A stretch of DNA of 64,000 nt from Dacryopinax spathularia (lineage: Eukaryota > Basidiomycota > Dacrymycetes > Dacrymycetales > Dacrymycetaceae): the NCBI GenBank assembly GCA_037974965.1, contig JBBPFI010000016.1, positions 248,001 to 312,000 of the forward strand, written 5' to 3'. The notes beneath the pieces are model-generated. The model was not told the DNA's origin. It saw only the letters and a list, made by a program, of their open reading frames with translations, and ran no database searches. Below are positions 47,027 through 58,034 of this stretch, piece by piece; position 1 is the first letter of the stretch; each line of letters opens with the position of its first letter. The position numbers and the translations under genes are program-made.

Positions 47027-47651
47027 GAGGTTGACTGTCCTGGAACACGCTTGGGGTGGGTGGAACGACGCCGATGTCATGGCTATCCTTCCAGTTGACG
47101 TCGGCAAGACCCTCACAAGACCGGTAGTAGATTGTTAGTCATCGTATAGACTTGCCACGGCACCTCCAACTGGCTGCTAAGGGTCAGCAGGGTCTTCTAC
47201 TCGATCATTTTGGTATTTTAAGCTTGGCCTGTCTTACGCAAAACATTTACCCCTTCGCTTGTGAGTCTGCCCAGCTTTCGTTGTTTTGTGGCGGTGCATG
47301 CCATTGGAGGCTGTCGGATAAAGTGATGAAGCGATGCGGGGATTTGGATGGGATTGTGAACGGAATGGATGAACCATGTGCCAATTCCACTCCGAATCTC
47401 CCGCTGCTCTCCCCCCCAACCCACACATACCCTCTCTCTCTCAGATGACCCCATCCGGCGGACCAATCGGACAGCGAATGTCCCGTAAACACCTCAAAAG
47501 GCAGCAGGGAAACGGGCGACAAATGAATCTGCTTCTTCAACCCCCATCTTCGAACATCATCTGCCAGTGCGAAAGTGCTGGACAGTGCACCACCACTCTA
47601 CCACCACCCAATAACATCTCCTCGTCGTCCATCACCTAATCAACGGTCATC
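47027..47651. other. intergenic region
   Basis: 625 bp between two plus-strand genes. No gene. The last 250 bp, rich in CACC/CCCC steps, should hold the monooxygenase promoter and leader. Confidence 0.4.
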
Positions 47652-49539
47652 ATGTCCTCGGCCTGGCAGCAACCCCCGCACGATCCTCACCACCCGCCCG
47701 ACTACGGCCATGCCTCATACGTCTACAAGACGCCCCCCCATGTGCCACTCATCGAGAAGCCGATTGACCAATACAGGAAGATGAAGGTCATCATCAGTGA
47801 GTCGTCTTTCCCACCTCAGACCGTCCCCAGTCTTGGACATGACGGACTGACGTGTCTTCAGTCGGAGCTGGCTTCTCCGGGTTGACCGCAGCCATTAGGC
47901 TTCCTCAGCGCGTGCCTAACGTCGAGTTCGTTGTCTATGAGAAGAATCCGGCTGTGGGTGGGACGTGGTACGAGAACCACTACCCTGGATTGGCGTGCGA
48001 TGTGTACGTGTCTTCTGATCTCAGGTGTATGACTGGGGCGCTCACAAGCCACCCAGCCCTTCGCACACTTATCAGCTCACGTTTGAAGAAAAGACCGATT
48101 GGAGCGCGTTCTATGCCCCTGGCCCGGAGATCCGTAGTTATCTGGAGGGTGTGGCGAAAAAGTACAAGCTCGAACGGCACATTAAATTCAACCACAAGGT
48201 GACGCGGGCCGAGTGGAACGCCGACGCCGGCAAGTGGGTCTTCTCAGGCGAAGTCGTCGGCACCGACGAGAAATGGGAGGACACCGCCGACGCCGTCTTG
48301 TCCTGCATGGGTTTCCTGAACAAGTGGAAGTATCCCGATATCCCCGGCCTCAAGGATTTCAAGGGCAAGATGTGCCATACAGGACAGTGGACGCTCGAGC
48401 CGGCGGGCGACGCATGGAAGGACCGCCGCGTTGCTGTTATTGGGGTCGGATCCAGTGCAATTCAGGTTGTTCCCGCGCTCCAGCCCTGCTCGAAGCACGT
48501 CGACAACTATGTGCGCGGCAAGACATGGATCGCCGCTCCGCTGGCGGCGCCCATCCTCGAAGAGCTCACCGCTTCCGCAAAAGGCAATTATTTCTTCACC
48601 GATGAGGAGAAGGCCAAGTTCGCTGCCGACCCGCAATACTACCACGAGTTTAGGCGGAAGGTTGAGGACGAGCTGAACGCTGTGCATGGTGCAACCATCC
48701 GAAACAGCGAGATGCAGAACGGGGCGCGAGAGGCGTTTAAGGAGCTCATGCTGAAGAAGCTGGCCAAGAAGCCCGAGATTGCCAAGCACTTGATCCCTTC
48801 ATTCCCTGTTGCGTGCCGTCGGTTAACACCCGGGCCCGGTTACCTCGAGGCGCTCACAGAGGACAACGTTGGGTTCATCACCGAGCACATCAAGCGCATC
48901 ACTGAGACAGGCATCGAGACCGTCGATGGTCAGCATAGAGAGTACGATGTGATAGTGATGGCGACCGGATTCGACACGACCCATGTCCCCGCTTTCCCGA
49001 TCATCGCCAACGGCATCAACGTGCAGGACGCATGGCGCGAGAAACCCATCACTTATCTCTCCGTTTGCTCCGGGAACGTGCCCAACTGGTTCAACTCGCT
49101 TGGTCCCAATTCCGCTGTGGGCTCCGGCTCCCTTCTTGTGTTGGCCGAGAAGGAGCTTGATTACGCGATGAAGGCCATCTCCAAGCTGCAGCGTGAGGGC
49201 TACAAGTCGATAACGCCCAAGGAATCGGCCGTGCAGGCATGGACGGACTACATGGACGCCTACTTTCCCCGCACAGTGTACTCCGAGAAGTGCAGATCGT
49301 GGTATAAGGGTGGAAAGGAGGAGGGACGTGTGACTGGCGTGTGGCCCGGTTCGTGCCTACATGCAGTGTTTGCGCTCGAGAACCCGCGGTGGGAAGACTT
49401 CGACTACGAGCTCCTGCCGGATCATAAGAGCGTTTTGAGCTGGCTTGGCAATGGCTGGACGACGCTTGAATACGAAGAGAAGGTCGGACACCGGGCTTTC
49501 TACCTCGACAATGTCGACTATCCACCCGTGCCAGAGTAG
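47652..49539 (+). CDS. flavin-containing (Baeyer-Villiger type) monooxygenase
   Basis: Exons 47652-47796, 47862-48003 and 48057-49539 give 589 aa. The FAD-binding VGAGFSG is created by the first splice; KNPAVGGTWYENHYPGLACD and VPSHTYQLTFEEKTDWSAFY follow. The motif FKGKMCHTGQW fits the Baeyer-Villiger fingerprint FxGxxxHTxxW. The second dinucleotide site is VAVIGVGSSAIQVV and the ATGFDTTHVP segment lies near the end. Such enzymes use NADPH and O2 to oxygenate ketones, aldehydes or N/S centres; the substrate is unknown. The second intron must end at 48056 to give ACDVPSHTYQ. No signal peptide. No other oxidative or synthase genes lie nearby. Confidence 0.92.
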
Positions 49540-49956
49540 GGGTTGGTTTCGAAGAGCGTATAGGTATAGGACCGCTGGATGTGTATCTCATCGCAAACTA
49601 CAATGGAACGAATTTATTGTTCTTTTTAGAGACGATCAACACTGCTGACAGACAGCAAATCGGTAAAACTGCTTCGTAGTTGCAGCGGGCATCCTCTCCT
49701 GTTCTCATTTGGCACGGTAAGACAGCGCTGAGACCAAGGAAGACACGTTGCAACCCGACAATTGCATGAGACGCCTCCCGTTTCGTGGGTACAGCCAGTG
49801 CGACGATTCATTGTTCTACTAGTTACGGTTATCTGGTCAACTTCAACCATTTTCGGTCCGTCGTGTCTTTACAGCAGTCCGGTAAGCTCACATAACCCAA
49901 AACAAGCATGGTAAAGAATTAGCAGGATGCCATTACGCAGATGGCGAGCAATGCGC
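49540..49956. other. convergent intergenic region
   Basis: 417 bp between the ends of the monooxygenase and a minus-strand gene. No gene seen. Confidence 0.4.
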
Positions 49957-51990
49957 CTATAGTGCGGAACCCGCATTCCCTTCAGCAGCGAGCCACGTCG
50001 TCTTGCCAGGACAACTATCTGTGTGGATCCAGGGCCACGAGCCGTACCTATACTGGCATTGGAAGAGCGTTTCGGTTCCGTCGCAATCATCGGGCTTCAC
50101 GAAGCTCCCGCAAGGAGAGTCGCTCGTCCCGGAACGGTACCACATTGACGGCGGCAAAAGGCCCACACCATTTTGGAAGTCATCTGGACCGTCGAACGTA
50201 ATCACGGCGATGCGTTGTGCGGTAAAATATGTCGGGTGGGATTCGAACACCGAGATACTGATAGGCACCGGAGCATCTAACTGTGAAGAATTCACGAGCA
50301 GCTCGTCGCAGGTTTCTGATCCAATGCCCCCAGAAAGGTCCTCGCAACGTTCGCATTGTGTGGATTCCTCGCCCGCGGCGGAGGATATCGTAGGCTTGGA
50401 GAGAATAGGCGGCGTGGTGTAAACCTTGACAATCTCCTGCAAGTTGATATCAGACGGTAGACCGAGGAGCATAACCGAATTCAGCGGCTGAGCGTAGGCT
50501 GTATTGGGAGTTTCCTGCGACGCGCGAGTCTCATGGCGGTTGCTGCCTTTGGGAAGCCTTGCATGCCTGCTTCGAACTGCTTTGAGCGACTTCGCTGGTT
50601 CTCTGTACCACGTGTAGGTGGAGGCGGGATCTTCATTGACAGGCACACCAATTGGCCCTTTCTTGATACGTTCCTTGTCGTCCCAGATCTGCACGTCTTG
50701 GATGGACAAGGTATAGGGCCACCAATCGCCGGCCTTGAACTCGATCCTGGTCCTCCTGGAATATTCCGTTGAAGAAGCTGTGCCAAGCGCGTACTCCATT
50801 ATCGGACCATTGGCGTTGGAAGGGTGAAACAGCAAATGATCATATTTCGAGAGCAGTTCCATTGTCTTCGCCGTGTCAATGTGATTTTCGAACTGCAAGA
50901 TGCAGCAAGCCAGGAAAATGCTGTGCGTCGAGAGATGTGGCAAAAGAGCGATGCGGATTGGAGTAGGGGCGCCGTCTTCAATGGGCGCCTTGAACACTTC
51001 CACAAGGTCGAACAGCCGCACTGTCGAAGGCAATGGTGTCACGAGAATGGAGGTTATCAACTCTAGACTTTCGATCAACATAGGCGCATACATGCTGTAA
51101 ACTAGGCACATACCTGACACGCTCTGCTTCCCGACGGCGACACCAGCTTGGATGGGAGGTACAGTATCATTCTTGAGCCAGTCCGAAATCCAGAGCAAAC
51201 CTTTGTCTTCTTCACCCTTCTCCGCATCGGCATCGCTGATAAGAACGACGTCAAGGTCAAGCAGCCAGTACCAGGAGTCAGCCGCGTCGTCCAACTGAGG
51301 TAGCTGGTTCTGCATATATTCGATAGCGTCCGAAAGATATCCGGCATCCTCGGGATTCATGAAACGAATGAGAGCCGAGCTTCGGAAAGGGCATACACTT
51401 TCGTCCGCAGTAGAGTTGGCAAGTGCCGTGCTTCCTTCCAATGCATAAGGGCGCAAGCTGATCCATAGCGGAGTCGGAGCTCGCCCACTGTAGTGGAAAA
51501 TATCCTTCATCGCCGAATCACTACTTGTCAGAAGCTGCACGAGATCCTCCAGCGTTTGGTATTCCGGCAGGTTCCTCATGCGGACAAGCGTGAATGGCTG
51601 TGCGGAGGGGTCCGAAACAGGCAGTTGGAGCAGTTGCGGAGAGCGAGGGCGCGGAGTTGAGGGAGGAGATTCACCGCAGGTGGCCATTATATGCGGCAGA
51701 GACCTTGTGGACGGCGTTCGGTACGACGATACAATCGAGTCGCAGCCGTCAGCAATAGGTGCGAAAGCCGAAGAAGCAACGGAATGCTGGCTATATGCGC
51801 GTGTAACGTAGTTCCAGTCTTGCTCCGAGCCGCTGATACTACGAACGTCGGCGGCGTCTATTTCATCGGTGTCTGATTCGACGTCTGAGAGGCTGTCAAT
51901 CGTACGCGCAGAAGATACGAAGGAGAAAGGAGATAGGGGCGGCGAAGGGATCAGCCCGTCGATATCGCTAGCCATCTCATAGTCGGACAT
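49957..51990 (-). CDS. large hypothetical protein with RRM-like segments
   Basis: The frame is open for 677 codons. A 51-nt stop-free intron at 51063-51113 (GTATGT donor) probably should be removed, giving ~660 aa. The first ~120 residues are Ser-rich and disordered. A segment FTLVRMRNLPEYQTLEDLVQ with later SALIRFMNPEDAGYLSDAIE has the beta-alpha-beta rhythm of an RRM, and a second candidate is NSVMLLGLPSDINLQEIVKV with RIAVITFDGPDDFQNGVGLL. The RNP1 aromatics are poorly kept. A role in RNA binding is inferred only; I do not recognise the family. Confidence 0.6.
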   Translation of the reverse strand: MSDYEMASDIDGLIPSPPLSPFSFVSSARTIDSLSDVESDTDEIDAADVRSISGSEQDWNYVTRAYSQHSVASSAFAPIADGCDSIVSSYRTPSTRSLPHIMATCGESPPSTPRPRSPQLLQLPVSDPSAQPFTLVRMRNLPEYQTLEDLVQLLTSSDSAMKDIFHYSGRAPTPLWISLRPYALEGSTALANSTADESVCPFRSSALIRFMNPEDAGYLSDAIEYMQNQLPQLDDAADSWYWLLDLDVVLISDADAEKGEEDKGLLWISDWLKNDTVPPIQAGVAVGKQSVSGMCLVYSMYAPMLIESLELITSILVTPLPSTVRLFDLVEVFKAPIEDGAPTPIRIALLPHLSTHSIFLACCILQFENHIDTAKTMELLSKYDHLLFHPSNANGPIMEYALGTASSTEYSRRTRIEFKAGDWWPYTLSIQDVQIWDDKERIKKGPIGVPVNEDPASTYTWYREPAKSLKAVRSRHARLPKGSNRHETRASQETPNTAYAQPLNSVMLLGLPSDINLQEIVKVYTTPPILSKPTISSAAGEESTQCERCEDLSGGIGSETCDELLVNSSQLDAPVPISISVFESHPTYFTAQRIAVITFDGPDDFQNGVGLLPPSMWYRSGTSDSPCGSFVKPDDCDGTETLFQCQYRYGSWPWIHTDSCPGKTTWLAAEGNAGSAL

Positions 51991-52753
51991 ATTGGCGAGG
52001 AGAGGGTGAGGAGGAGGAGGTTTGGGGAGGACGATGACTCGGAAGGCGAGCGACCGTGGACGGTGAGCGTTTTATAGCTGCGCCTCCCTTTGTATGCGGG
52101 TGATCGGCTGTGCTGCATTGTGCGCCGTTTTTTGGATGGGTGCCGAGTGATGGCAATTCCGGAGTCACGGGGTTGTCCGATGTCATAACCATCTTTTCAC
52201 CATATGCAACCGACTGCGAAGTCTAATGCTGTTACTAGAAGCGCCAGGGGACCGAGTCAGCGCGGGGGCATATAAACATCCCTTGTTCGCTTCCCTCTGA
52301 TCCCACATCCCTCTGTCACATACCGTCACCACAGACTCGCCAACAAGCTTGCTACTGACTCATGACAGCCCACTACGTATCTAGGGATAAACAATCAACT
52401 GTTACAGCCTTGCTTGCGTGCTTTCGGGCGGTTGTAACAATCTGCCTCGACTATTGTCCGTCGCCCGAATCAAGGGTGTGGAATCAGGTTCAGACCGTTC
52501 ACGCTTCTTAGCTGGCAACCCGCCACATGCACTTAATCATGCCACCCCGCATAGGCCCCGCAAAGCTGGAGCGAGAATATACGCTTGGTCTGCCTACGGT
52601 ACGTTGATGTGGATATTGGGACTTCCCTTCAGTCCGTTCTAACTTCTCCAAGGTAAGAGCCTAATCCGTTCGTCCTTGCCAGCGATCTCATTCATCGTCC
52701 TGCATAAAAAGCGACGTTCGCGCCTTCAATGATGAACAAGGCAAACCCCTACG
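51991..52753. other. divergent intergenic region
   Basis: 763 bp between the RRM-like gene and the GH5 gene. TATA-like words occur at about 52269-52276 (CATATAAA) and 52703-52710 (GCATAAAA); the second is ~45 bp before the GH5 start codon and is the better promoter candidate. Confidence 0.45.
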
Positions 52754-54783
52754 ATGTTCTGGCACCTGTTCGCCCTGCCCTTGCTTGCTTTAGCTGCTCC
52801 GCGCAGCCTGGAAGATGTTGAACACTTGATTGAGCGACTTCCAGTCCTCAGCGAGCATGGACTTACGGCTCGTCAATTGCACGGTTATCTGAGTGGGCCG
52901 GGTCCGTTTCCCCAGGACCCGCCCTGGGTGCCTCCTTATCCGACCACGTTCGACGGCTACTGCGCCCCCAACGCGAGCCAAACCGTCGGCACCTTCGCCG
53001 GTCCGACCTTACCTTCGGTCACAGACCTTTTGAAGCGAAATCAATTTGTCACCAGACAAGGTACGCAGCTGGAGCTCATGGGCGAGCCGTTCAGGATGGT
53101 TGGGCCTTGTGTATACTGGCTCGGCCTGGATGAGAACGTCATGTTAGTTTTCCTCTCATGTTGAGTGGCGTTCGCCTGATCCATCCTCTAGCCCCGATCC
53201 CAGCTATCCGTCGAAGACGCGGGTACTGGAGATTATGGGAATTGTCTCCGCCATGCGTGGAACGACAATCCGCGCGCACACGCTCGGTATCTCATTCGGC
53301 AACGCCCTCTCCGTCGAGCCTAGCCCAGGAGTATACAACCAGACCGCATACGAAGCAATCGACTTCGCAATTCTTGCTGCGCGCATTTATGGAATTAAGC
53401 TCATGATTCCGCTCGTCGATAATGTGGGTAGTGGCTCCTCTACTGCTGGAGGAATTAACTGAACCTTAGCCAGTATAACTGGTATCATGGAGGGAAGTAT
53501 CAATTCATCGGCTGGGATGGTATCGAATGGTCTGGTCAAGGTGCTGCGATTACCCCCTCCGACGTCGGTGCTTACTTCTACAACACAACAACCATGTGCG
53601 AGCCATTTCTTACCAATGAGCACCACCCACCCGCTGATAGTTTCTCAAACAGCGTTGATATGTTCAAGGCCTACATCACTGAGCACCTCAATCACGTGAA
53701 CCAATACACTGGCATAGCTTACAAGGACGACCCCACCATCATGGCCTGGGAGACGGGCAATGAGCTGTCTGCTGTTGTCTACACGGACGGACCGGCGCCT
53801 CCAACATGGACGGCTGAGATCTGTGGACTGATCAAGAGCTTAGCGCCGAACCATCTGTGCGTGGACGGGACGTATGGTTTCTACCCCGAAACAGGGCAGT
53901 TGAACGTTACAGAGGTGGATATCTTGTGTGTTCCACAAAGTTTGAGACTTGTTTTCTTGTGCTGATGCTGAATCAGCTCCGATCATTTCTGTGAGCAATC
54001 ACGGGAGGGCAGGAGATACAACACCCCTTGATGTGACCCCTCCTTTCCTAGATCCTCCAGATATCGCTCGCATGCAAGCCGGGCTGGCGCTGACGCAAGC
54101 TGCCGATCGTGTTTACCTTGCGGGAGAGTGGGACTGGTGTGTGAGGTAAGATTCCGGCTCTTTGCTCGTCTGATAACCTACGTAGGACGGGTCAGTATGG
54201 TGGAGACTCGATACAGGAGTGGGTGGCTGCACTCGAAGCTGCACCGGGAGCTGGGAGGTGTGTGACAGAGTCGATCAGTGTTCCTGCCCGTCCTGACACT
54301 GTTCAAGCCTGTTCTGGTCGCTTTTCGGCCACGACGATAAGTGCTGCCTTTATGTTGAGCACAACGGTGAGTTATGTCACGGATCTCAGACTGGATCTGA
54401 CGGCGGCCCTCCTGCAGATGGCTATTCATGTGAGCAGGCAGCGATATATGCTCAGTAAGTTATGATCGGTTGATCATGTTTTGCAGTCTACTATCCGGGC
54501 CGGGACGAGGACATGAATCAGAGGGCCATCATCATGGTAGGGGCACCGAAGCGTTATGCCGCTCGTCAGGTTCTGAAGAGTTTGCTTTCAGACCCAACAT
54601 GCCTATAGGATGAACGCATTATCGCGTAAGTTGGTAGCCTGTGAGGGGCGCGCACATGCTAGCGAAGGCTCACGTTTACGGCTAGCGCCGGAAGTTGTAC
54701 CAGCGGTTGCTTGCCCGCAGTACAATTTCAGCTCTTCGCTTTTCCCGCCTGGGTTAGGCCCCGGGAGCTTGGGCCTGCAGTGA
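52754..54783 (+). CDS. secreted GH5 glycosidase (mannanase/cellulase type)
   Basis: Eleven exons: 52754-53142, 53192-53423, 53474-53925, 53977-53990 (14 nt), 54052-54136, 54186-54257, 54308-54366, 54418-54429 (12 nt), 54487-54536, 54592-54625 and 54686-54783, giving 498 aa. A signal peptide (MFWHLFALPLLALAAP) is followed by a family 5 glycosidase: GEPFRMVGPCVYWLGLDENV, AMRGTTIRAHTLG, WYHGGKYQFIGWDGIEWSG, MAWETGNELSAV (acid/base Glu) and DRVYLAGEWDWTGQYG (nucleophile Glu). SLFGHDDKCCLYVEHNDGYS and a C-terminal HAYRMNALSPPEVVPAVACP follow. The 14-nt exon supplies SDHF in VDIFSDHFYPPDIARMQAGL. It probably cuts beta-1,4-mannan or glucan outside the cell; the exact substrate is not decided by sequence. 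Confidence 0.88.
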
Positions 54784-55322
54784 GGGTGGCAAATGATTGG
54801 GCACTTCCACGTTCGCACCATAAGTTACAGCAAACAGGCCTCTTTCGTCTCTGGACAGTGTCATTTGGAACGAGATGATGCTCAACCAGCCATAGCTAGT
54901 ATGTTCGGCCCGTCGTTGATTCATGGTTGCGCATGGTCTAGTGCAGTACTAAATATAACCATATGCCTGTGTTTTTTTTTCCAGTGAGCCACCGTTGGCG
55001 GATAAGAATGGGGATGGAAGGTTGATTGGTCTGCGGGTCGCGGAAGCAAGCTGGAACCATGACTGCGGGGTATCAAGGGCTCATTACGTAAGAAGGAAGA
55101 TGACACGGAAGCAAACGGCGGGTCGGTCTCTGTGAACCATTCACTGACACAAGTGACCCACACCCAGGTCGTCGTCGTTGGCCCTTTCTCCCTCCTCGTC
55201 GTCGTCGACCTCCTCCTCGTCCTCGTCCTTCCGCTGGAACAGCGCTGGCGCATTGAATCTCCCTATACTGCCTTTTACACATCTGCTTAAACGCTATACA
55301 AGGCCGCGCGCCGGTGTGGGCG
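54784..55322. other. intergenic region with CTC/GTC-rich tract
   Basis: 539 bp between two plus-strand genes. A low-complexity triplet tract (CTCGTC-type) lies at about 55186-55232, and a TTTTTTTTT run ending CCAG lies at 54975-54985. No gene. Confidence 0.45.
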
Positions 55323-56694
55323 ATGATCATAATCGAGGATGATTCCTACCCGGACGAGAAGGCGTCACTCCTGGCAGACGGGAGGGATGCAGCACTCGTC
55401 CTACCTCCCCCTGTCCCACCCGGTGCCACGCAAACCGTCAATATACAGCTACCGCCAATGAGCCGATGGATGGCCAAGAAGCTGAGATGGTGGAGAGCAT
55501 GGTGCGTCTCCGCCCTGTCCTACTTATGTCGAACCACCTCTTTCCTGACAAGGATGAGCAGGAAGCTATTTCGCAATGTTGGCACGTTGCTCGCAGTAGT
55601 GGTTGGAACTACAGTGGTCGTATTTGTTGCCATTCATTTGGCACAATACCGGATAGTTCCTGTGAGTGATTGGGGCATTTGTAAAGAGCCTTGTCGCTGA
55701 CATTTGGCTGCAGGCAATTCCTCCCCCAAGAAAGTACTCCTGGGACGTTCGGCGCCATGGCGGTCGGAAGCGCTACGAATACCCTCTTGGAATGGGGCCG
55801 CCTCCGAACGGCGGCCCGAACCTGTCCTACCTTCCTCCGCCTTCCATCCCTCCTCCGAAAGACCGGACCGGCACTAACTGGGGGTCTCCCACCTCATGCA
55901 ACGCGTCCTTGTCGTTGTCGACTGTGGACGATCCGCTGCGCTATGCATTGGAACTCAACGAAACCGATGTGCTCTCCGTTCAGGTGCTCGGTGCTATTAA
56001 CGGCACGATTCGTGTGCATATAGAGGAAGGGATGATCCCGGATGTGGCGATGGCGGTGACTGGCGCACCGGCGGGGTTGAGTGCTTGCTGGTTGGCAAAC
56101 GAGGGACCGCATCAAGGACTCGGCATCTGGACACAGCCATACACCCTTTCCAAGGATGGAAGTGGGCTCGTGAAGGCGAAGAACTGTACGAAGGGGCTTT
56201 TCGGTGCAGAACTGGAGATCACGCATACTGTCGATATCGTATTGCATCTGCCGCGTAACGCGTCCCTTAAGTCGTTGGATGTGTTTGCACCCTACATGGA
56301 TTTTCGAGCATCTCATCCGTTGGACGCATTCGAATTTGACGACGTCGTTATCACTGTTGGAGGAAGCCTGATATTCGAGGTCAGAGATTATCTCACGCTC
56401 GACCATATGCACAATTAACCGTATCTGCAGGGTTTACGGTCACAAAACATATGGGCGGCAGCCGGGCTTTCCGTTCAAGGCAACGTCACCGCTTCGTCAA
56501 CTTACCTTGCAACTGATTTCGGAGAAATCTGGACAAACATAACTGTCGCGGAACCTCAAAATGGCACATCACCATCTATAACGCTGTCGACATGCAATGC
56601 ACCCGTCAATGCCCAAATCATTGGCGCCCCGCCCGGTTTAAGAGTGAATACACGGACAACAAACTCTTCAGCCAACGTTTTTTATTCTCTCTGA
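55323..56694 (+). CDS. type II membrane protein with DUF4097-like outer domain
   Basis: Exons 55323-55501, 55553-55661, 55714-56379 and 56431-56694 give 405 aa. The cytoplasmic N-terminus is acidic and Pro-rich. One transmembrane segment (LLAVVVGTTVVVFVAIHLA) is followed by an extracytoplasmic domain with several Asn-X-Ser/Thr sites and repeated beta-strand units (TVDIVLHLPRNASLKSLDVF, ELEITHTV, GNVTASSTYLATDFGEI) like DUF4097-type beta-solenoids. The intron at 55502-55552 (51 nt) is stop-free, so the first part could also be read through. I do not know a function; a cell-surface or Golgi protein is likely. Confidence 0.65.
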
Positions 56695-56807
56695 CCTTCT
56701 TGGTTTGCGTACATGGGTCTAGGCACGTAACTTGTATAGCAGCACATTTGTAAGAACACGCATTCAATCATTATTACTCACCGAACCCCAGTAGGGAATA
56801 ACTCCGT

Positions 56808-57890
56808 TCATTCATCTAATTGGCATCCGTATACATCGGCAGCGACTCGTCTCCAGCGGGCCTTATCTACCGCCCACTCCTGCGCGTACTCCACCTCCAG
56901 CGGATGCAGCCTCTTGCCCACAATGACCAGACTATGTAACGGCGGCCCAAAAATATCGCCAGCGTGATTCAGGTCGTCGAGAGTGCCCGCCACTATCCGC
57001 TGTTCGGTTGATCCTACGCGGGACATACCGATTGCCAGTGTCTCCTTTGCGGAAAGCACCCCTTGCTGTCTTTGTGATTCGGTGTACAGGAGCTGCTCCA
57101 CAGCCAGCGGAATGGACATGTACCGCGGTGGTTCATATATCTTCCGTCCTCTACGCAAACGTTCTCAAATGTCAGGAACTCAGAACCAGGTCGGCCCGGA
57201 GTCTGCAGCTCACCGTGCCAGATTCTCCTCGCTCTGTTCCTTGACCTTGATATCCAGCAATACCAGCGTATGCATGCCCAAGTCAGTGTTTTCCTTGACC
57301 CTATCGTAGAAACTGTCCGGCTTCCACGTGTCCGTAAAAAATACCAGAGAGACGGCCTGGCCGAAGTTATAGAGCTGGAGCCCACATGCGCCAATGGCGT
57401 TCATTATGGATGCGTTGTGGATTACCCGTGTTGGGACACCGAGGGCTCTTGCGCGGAGTAGAAGGTCGGTGTGTGTTGTTGCTCTGTTAAACGGCTGTAG
57501 ACGTGCGTTGGACGGGCGCACGCAAGGCTCACCCGAACGGATCCCCGACCACGAGAAAAGCCACGTCCACATTTTTTGCGCCATCGAGAATGGCATCACT
57601 CTCAGTTTCCACCATATCCCTATCCGCAACGATCACTTCCTTTCCATATAAGGCTTCCTTATTGCTACATTAACTTTATTCCGGACTTGATAGAATAGAC
57701 AGACCAGCTGTTCTTTCGGAACCAGGAGGATGCTAGTGTATGCCTCGAGGTAGACACGGCTGCACGACTTGACGGCCTATCGGTATCTGATAAGGTGACA
57801 AGTGAAGATGTCAAAACATGAACGAACCTCCAACCCTCGGACCGTTATGTCCTTCTCATCGGCCAAACCGAGCCCGACCACATAGAACAT
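56808..57890 (-). CDS. DPH5: diphthine methyl ester synthase
   Basis: Exons 57890-57828, 57776-57705, 57657-57533, 57483-57214 and 57150-56808 give 290 aa, the family length. Dph5 is the SAM-dependent methyltransferase of diphthamide synthesis on elongation factor 2. Seen: [124 protein letters not shown] and the C-terminal [20 protein letters not shown]. It shares a 144-bp promoter region with the ERV2-like gene. All five exons and phases close exactly. Confidence 0.95.
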
Positions 57891-58034
57891 TGTAATGTAT
57901 GACCTTAGTGTGCTGTATGGACTGAGTGAAATAAGCGCCAAGAGCTCAGGGTCCTCGACGTCGACAAACAAGAACGGTCCTTCATCAAAAGGACGCAACA
58001 CCTCGCCGTTCTTCTTGACTACGTCTACGTCCTC
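57891..58034. promoter_or_regulatory. shared divergent promoter, DPH5 / ERV2-like
   Basis: 144 bp between opposite start codons, the shortest divergent gap in the window. Both strands are open here, so 5' coding extensions cannot be fully excluded; conserved starts (MFYVVGLGL for DPH5) argue against them on that side. Confidence 0.5.

Noticed and set aside
626-49539. A secondary-metabolite cluster built on the LaeA-like methyltransferases and the flavin monooxygenase
   Set aside because: They are over 40 kb apart with housekeeping genes between, and no synthase or P450 is present.
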